Assembly (NCBI GenBank): GCA_037074705.1
Contig: CM073590.1
Coordinates: forward strand, 210,038,746 to 210,102,745
Direction of reading: 5' to 3'
From: Zhengitettix transpicula
Lineage: Eukaryota; Arthropoda; Insecta; Orthoptera; Tetrigidae
Length of the DNA: 64,000 nucleotides
Both the position numbers and the translations under genes were made by a program. This document shows, in pieces, positions 58,189-64,000 of the stretch; positions within the stretch are counted from its first letter, which is position 1, and each line of letters starts with the position of its first letter. The notes under the pieces were generated by a model that was not told where the DNA came from, did no database searches, and saw nothing but the letters and a program-made list of their open reading frames with translations.

Positions 58189-58310
58189 ACCCTTGGCTAC
58201 CTTCCTCTACCCTTCCGCATCCCCCCTTTCAAATCCCTTCCTATGCTATTAAAGGGGAGTTGCCCTAAGTGGATTACCCTCATGTAGCCTGTTGCCCTAA
58301 AAAAAAAAAC
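58189..58310 (+). mobile_element. SINE-like repeat, short 3' fragment
   Basis: Only the last 120 bp: AACCCTTGGCTACCTTCCTC to CCTGTTGCCCT plus 11 A. Strong 5' truncation with an intact tail is typical of LINE-driven retrotransposition. Confidence 0.9.
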
Positions 58311-58439
58311 TTAATAATAGAAATAGAAAATAATTGAAGTTGAATTTCTGTATTTCAAATCTTCTAATGGTTTATACTATTTTCTGATAATCGGAGCAGA
58401 TGTTCACTTCGATCTGGAACTCATTACGAAAGGAAAGGA

Positions 58440-58780
58440 AAAATCCTCTGGAGGACCATAATTTTCCGCTCTCAGGTGGTCGGGGCATCGAGGCCAGATA
58501 AGCACGAAAATTGCGTGCGAAACTCGGAACAGGTTTCGCAGTTTTTGGGTCAGCGGGCGCAAACACTTCGCATTGCCCGGAGCGAGCCCACTTTCCCGAC
58601 GAAAGCCACTGGAATGTTATCAGGGCTACAGGACAAAACAACGGCACTACTTCGTAGAAGAAACCTGTCCGCGATTCCTGATTGGAAAACCCCAAATTCG
58701 TTAGGCTCACGGAAGGATGCGATCCATATTACTGTACCAGGGAACTGCCTCATTCACCAGTAGGGCTGATGTCAGCGTTA
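58440..58780. other. GC-richer block, unidentified
   Basis: A single-copy block with frames of 112 and 67 codons on the minus strand and 95 codons on the plus strand. They are mutually overlapping and unrecognised, so compositional openness is likely. A conserved element or unrecognised exon is possible. Confidence 0.3.
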
Positions 58781-59189
58781 CAAGATCAAGTCCGTGTATA
58801 TAATACATTTGCGTCAGAACTGCAAGATTATTCGAATATTCCATTCGTAAAAGCGTGAATAATTTTTTTTCTAATCTGTTGAAGAGTGGCAATTGAGCAA
58901 ATATAAAATACATTGTATAATATTTTTCTATTTGAATTTTTTATAAATTTTATGGCGGAATGCCAAGTACTTGACTACTGGAATGAAATCCTTAATATTG
59001 TAAATCCGGCAGAGTTCAAAGTTCCGTCCTGCTGCTGTGTCTTCGTTCACTTGATTGATATCACAGCATTCAACTAATGTGCATTCATTTTAAATAATTC
59101 TGTCTCTTGTTGCCCTCAGTATCTCGCTAACTGGAAGAAAACTACACTTGGTTTTTAAAAAAGTGATTCGAATAAGTAAAATAGACTTT

Positions 59190-60053
59190 TTGTGCATGTT
59201 CCGCGTACAAATCTACACCAGAGGAGAAAATTTGACCGAATTTCGTACACATGTTCCTTTCGAACCGGAAACAAACACTGTGGCGGTAAGGCACAACTAC
59301 CAAGTCCAGGGTCGGGGATGGTCGTTGGTGGAAATTTTCAAACATGTTAAAACGGCCGATATTTGCGCCGAATAAATATTTTACGTGGTCAATGAGATTG
59401 ATAACGTTTCTCCTGATGTTGTTCGTGTATAATTTTAATCCCTTTCTGTATTGGTGTGGAGCAGCCTTAGGTGTAGAGTGGAGAAGTTACGTAAAAGTAA
59501 CGCGAAAACAGCCGCGATTGGTGTCGAATCCGTTGTTATGGATATCGATGAGATTAATACTGACATTCAACTTGCCGGTTAAGTTCTACTTGAACGCCTA
59601 GGAGTGAGGTGGAGGGGAAAAACAAAGTTCCGCTTACAGTCTTGTAGCCATGGAGCACTTCCAACGAAATTTTGTAGATTAAAATTATTTATTTCTTACG
59701 GTTTTAGATTATCGAGAGTATTGTTGTGCCTTTTATGGTTCCGGGATTATTTTTTTCACTCTTTTAAGGAATTAGGAGTATATCCAACTATGTTAGTATA
59801 CCTGGAGTACGTTTTACTCTAAATGGTAGCGGGAGTATTGCTGACGCTCTTAAAGTACCGGACGAAATTTTGGTTCCCTGAAAGTACCTGGAGAAAATTT
59901 GACTCCCTTCAGGTACTATGATTATTTTATATTGGGAGTATATTATCTGAATAGGTAGGTTGAATCGCTTCCTTACTAATAATCAATGTAGAATTAAATA
60001 CTTTTTCGTGGTTATATAAATTAATACCCGGGCAACGCCGTGCACACAGCTAG
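59190..60053 (+). mobile_element. Helitron-like element, 3' part with intact end
   Basis: Ends in TACCCGGGCAACGCCGTGC, then ACACAGCTAG and T. This is the same end as the 23.75-kb element, sharing ATTAAATACTTTTTCG and GTTATATAAA about 50-70 bp before the terminus. The interior carries CGTACACATGTTCC, GGAAACAAACACTGTGG and GATATCGATGAGATTAATAC blocks shared with 13.5-13.9 kb, and a run of GTACCGGA/AGTACCTGG-type short repeats near 59850-59930. The 5' TC end is not found, so the left border is approximate. The frames of 60-85 codons inside are not coding. Confidence 0.65.
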
Positions 60054-61840
60054 TGTGTGGGATAAAATGGCATCAATATTATCACTCAACAAAATTTAAC
60101 TCGAAATTGTACCTGTCAACACCTAAAACGTCGGTACCGCGACTGATATATAACATATGTCTTTGTTAAGAAGTAAATAAAATACATCCAGCTAATAAAG
60201 TTGAAAATTTCACTTAACTTTGACGCGTTGGCAAATAATTAATGCGGTGACCGACTTAATACTGTGTAGCAGTATCTGACGGGGAATAATTCTTTGAGTG
60301 CAACGAGCACACTTTTTTATCCCTTACAGTGGAGAGTGAAACGCTCATTCGAGTGAACTCGGGGGACTTTTGTGAAACACAAGTTGCGTAAAATGTCAAC
60401 AATCGGAACGTTTACTCACGAAATATTTACACGTTTGACTACCGATGTTGATGTATCCGGTGGCTCTAGGAAAATAGTAATAATCCGACTACGAAGGGTT
60501 CAGATTAACATCCAAAACCAGAAAACGTTGAAAGATAAATTCTAAGCAAAGTTTCGATGTGCAATAGTTTAATAAATTCTTTATCTGTAGCATTCTACCA
60601 CTATGAATACCCAGCGTATTATTGTTTTTTGTTTTTCACTATTCCCGACATGTTCAATAATGATTTATAAGTTTTTTGACGACGTCATTTATAAATTTGA
60701 GAGAACAAATTCCCATCTATTGGAACAGGTTCCATATCTGGAATAACAGACACCCCAACAGCTTTGCCAAAGCGGACAAGTCCTTATCGAACGTTTCAAA
60801 TCTGCATATTTTTTACATGTGACTCAGAACATAAACTTAAACTGCATTGAACTTCATTTCAACCCGAATTGGAATATCATTATCATTAAACAGTAAAAGT
60901 TAACACTCACTTGTCTGGGTCCTTACGCAAAATTAATTTTTATTGATGTTGTACGAAATTTTGGTAAACAACGCGCCATCGATATTAAGAATTTTCATTA
61001 TTTTTTGCGTTTAAGAGAATTCCGTGCACAGCTTGGAGGAGTAGCTATATAAAAAGACATGAAAAACATTAAAAATTCCCTCATGGATGCAGTATTTAGT
61101 AATTCTGGTTCATATGACTAAAAAAACGGCTATTGAAGGAAATTGTGCAGCCAAACGTGAAGCGGTTAAACAAAATGGTAGCTATTTACATATCACCTAA
61201 TCAAAGTGTAAATAAAATCATTGAGTTCATCCATGAAGATTTACTCATTCATGCAATAATTAGGTCACCCGTACATAATTTATCTTCAATTTTGAGTGGA
61301 CATTTCAATTTAACAGAAGAAAAATAAGCATTTTACTGTTTACAAACTCACACTGGCATTAAATTTATTGAAGGATTCAAATGAGAGTACAATAAAATAT
61401 TTTTTACGCCCTAAATGTTAGAGTATATATATATATATATATATATTTGGTATCAGGAGGTCATTTTGTTCGATATTTATTCAGCTTTGTATCCGAAGTA
61501 TTTATCACATATTTTAGTTACCAAAAATGCGTTCATTGATCTTATAATACAATAATACAAAGGAAAATCAATTACGCAAGTTTTTTTAGACAAATTTATA
61601 TCAATTTTAGATTTCAAAAGTATATGATTGAAAAGAAATACTTTTCCCAATATGTATAATATTAATGTAGACGTGATTCATCCACGTAATATAAAATATA
61701 ATGATATTAATATAATTTATTAATAATACAATTAATATTATAATATAATTTATATAATTTATATGGAATATAAAAATATTAACACGTTAAATACTAAACT
61801 AAACTTCTCATTATATACAAGTCTTACTTTCTTGACGATC
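60054..61840. other. Intergenic DNA, no gene recognised
   Basis: A (TA)n microsatellite lies at 61424-61446. The 64-codon frame at 61133-61327 is unsupported. Confidence 0.45.
61424..61446. repeat. (TA)n microsatellite
   Basis: A pure TA run. Confidence 0.9.
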
Positions 61841-61890
61841 TGAGTATTAACGTTTTTAAGTTTGCAGAAACGTTGAGTGGTATTTACTTT
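61838..61890 (+). repeat. Hammerhead-like repeat end (decayed)
   Basis: CTGAGTA, an unclear stem, then GCAGAAACGTTGAGTGGTAT. The terminal 18 bp match the 4.9-kb remnant exactly in opposite orientation. The CTGANGA box has one change. Confidence 0.5.
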
Positions 61891-64000
61891 TATGTCTCAA
61901 TTAAAAAAAAAGTCTGATGTTTTTACATGTTCAATTCATGCAACGATTTGGTTTCCTTCTCGTCTAAAAACGAAACCTGTTTCATTTATTCATTTGACTA
62001 TTTAAAATATTTTCTCTTTTTCATACTCTCTAGTTTATACATTTTTTTGCATTCTCTTTTATATGAAATTAGCGTTTTTTTTATTTATGTTTGTGTTGAC
62101 ATTAATTTATTTTCATGGTTGTGTGTGTTTCATTATTTTTTTGGTATTTGGATGTAATGATGATTTGTTTATCGTTTTCCTCACTCGATAACTAATGGAA
62201 TCATCTGAGTCTGGAGGTCTTCAGCACACACAATTATTTTCGTCCTATTTCGGGAACAATTTTGATTGGAAAAGGTGTAGCGAGTGCCGTATGAAAATTA
62301 GCATATCACACTCTGAGAAAGCTTTCTTGAATAAGTGAAACCTTTTGGTATCCACTGTAGAATTACGGTAGCGGAAAAGGTTTCTTTAAATGTATCTCTA
62401 CGTGGAAGTGGAAACCTTACATTAGAAAGCCAGAAAAGAGAAGAACTTTTGAAATTTAGAGCTATTCATGTTTAAGTGCGCGTAGAAAATAAGAAACGAG
62501 TATCTGCAACGGAAGGAGTGTTTTAGAGTTTCCTGGAATTATTAGCGAGGTAAGTACGTCTATTGAAGCACCCAGGGCGAATAGATTCTATAGAGGGCGC
62601 ACTTCAGAGTTACAACGATTGCAATTACCGTCCATAAAACAAATAACTGCACGATATTTAAGTAGTAAATAAGAAAGTGTAACCACAAGACGGAGAAAGT
62701 ACCGAATGTTTCATATGACCGTTGACTGGAAATGAATAATCACAAATTACTACAAATTACTAATACCGTGATTTAGGCTCTGGTATGAAGCCATGAATCA
62801 AATATCGTCGGCTATTTGACATATATATAGTGAAATTCCTCTGATAATAATGCGGTTATCATGGGAAATGAACACGATGAGTGACGTTTGCGACAGTGGT
62901 AATCGTGCTTCATGGTGCGTAAATTGTTTAGAGGGAAAAAAATATTTGACGAAAAGAATATTCAAATTTTCGTATGGCTATTTTAGTTGTTCGAATATCA
63001 TTTTTAATGTCAGGAAAGTAATCGTCGTTTTTGCCTACTTTATTCGTTCCAAATAATTTTTTTTAAGGAAATTAATTACCAAATTTCGTATGTAAATTTT
63101 TTTTATGATGTTACCTGGGATCGGTGATAACGCCTATTTTTTCTTCTCACTCGCTGCAGCTTTTACCTGAAGCAAATGAACTCAGCACGGCAAACATTTC
63201 TGTTTGCGAATGTCTGGGTCTCTCTTCTTAGTCCTCTGAATCTATTTCTCATATTTATGGCTTAATGGTCAGCGAAGTAGAAAGAACACGGTGTTGTCTG
63301 TATCTTTGATAAATTTCGTATTTGTTGATACAAATAAAAATCATAATCTGATTATAAAATAAGAAAATAAAATTTTATTCTTCCTTCTGTTCGCCTAAAG
63401 TTGAGATGAAAATAATATAAAATTATTTCAAATATTGTCGTAAAAAAAAACAAGCAAGGGAACATTAACCGTGATGACGTCATAAAAAGCGGGCTACGTA
63501 ATTATACCTTTCTATATATTCTTAGTTTATCAGTCTATATTTGATCCCACATTGCACAACTATTCTAATAAGTGCGATTTTGATACAATTCCGCGGGCGT
63601 TTACTTCTAAATTCTTTTGTACGTTTTATAAACGTCGCACTTGTTAGCACTCGGCGTTAATTTAGTGTCATATGCGTCCGACAATCCGTATATTTACTAA
63701 AATTCCTACAAGATAAAGATTTTCAGTGTTACAAAATGGTGAATTACGTTATTTTTACAATGGTTATATAGTTATTTAAATACGTATTTTGTATATTTAT
63801 TTGTCGGTTGTCCGATATCAATTAGTAATGTTTAATAAATTTGTACGTTATTTTTTTAAAAAAATGTTTGTTTATAATGTTTACACTATCCTAAAAAATC
63901 TATTAATACGAATTGTGACTTTCTTCTACCATTGAAAAAAAAATAAACTCGTAGAAAAAACTGAAATACGGTCACATAAATGCAATAAATATGTGGAACA
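61891..64000. other. Intergenic DNA, no gene recognised
   Basis: AT-rich, with a mixed patch at 62180-62900. The frame at 61927-62157 is phenylalanine-rich, as expected from T-rich DNA. The 68-codon frame at 62850-63056 is unsupported. Confidence 0.45.

Noticed and set aside
1..64000. CRISPR array, bacterial operons or riboswitches
   Set aside because: No regularly spaced repeats with unique spacers, no operon-like gene packing, and the content (tRNA with internal pol III boxes, LINE, Helitron, SINE-like repeats) is eukaryotic.

Overview
The window looks like intergenic DNA from an AT-rich, repeat-laden animal genome, most likely an insect. A polyneopteran such as a cockroach, termite or stick insect would fit, but that is a guess from repeat character and not a proof. 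I find no intact host protein-coding gene. Nearly all short open frames lie in non-coding or repeat DNA. The only gene I can call as probably functional is a tRNA-Cys (GCA) at 40555-40626.

The rest is mostly mobile-element debris. (1) A poly(A)-tailed, SINE-like family of about 510-570 bp is present in about 14 copies on both strands (7.5-8.1, 10.0-11.0, 14.0, 27.3-27.7, 38.6-39.3, 41.2-41.7, 47.0-47.4, 49.4-50.0, 57.1-57.8 and 58.2 kb). One copy has an 11-bp target-site duplication. (2) LINE remnants include a 223-codon ORF2 C-terminal piece on the minus strand (29615-30286) and an unrelated, decayed ORF2 C-terminus on the plus strand (28035-28274). (3) Helitron-like elements lie at 23753-24350 (both ends visible), 59190-60053 (3' end) and 13187-13980 (interior fragment). 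(4) A broken transposase N-terminus lies at 50182-50400. (5) Two inverted tRNA-derived SINE heads lie at 1.45-1.73 kb.

The most interesting signal is a dispersed set of elements carrying a hammerhead-ribozyme-like core: CTGANGA, a short stem, then GAAAC. Many sit as outward-facing pairs inside palindromes (1.8, 9.4, 16.2, 26.7-27.2, 41.8-42.0, 45.8, 47.4-47.6 and 52.5 kb). Others are single (22.5, 35.96 and 49.1 kb), and one pair is a direct tandem with a 174-bp period (34.5-34.9 kb). The stem-II sequence differs between loci but pairing is kept. Most copies carry one extra nucleotide between CTGANGA and the stem. This resembles the hammerheads reported in Penelope-like retroelements and in satellite or retrozyme repeats, here mostly in foldback form.

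A few CpG/GC-richer islands stand out from the AT-rich background (2.4-2.64, 17.64-17.85, 19.6-20.04, 39.35-40.0, 51.3-51.7, 54.2-54.7 and 58.44-58.78 kb). The 51.4-kb island has a YY1/PHO-type site and a (CT)n GAGA tract. The 39.7-kb island has a perfect octamer motif. These may be regulatory or conserved non-coding DNA of genes outside the window.
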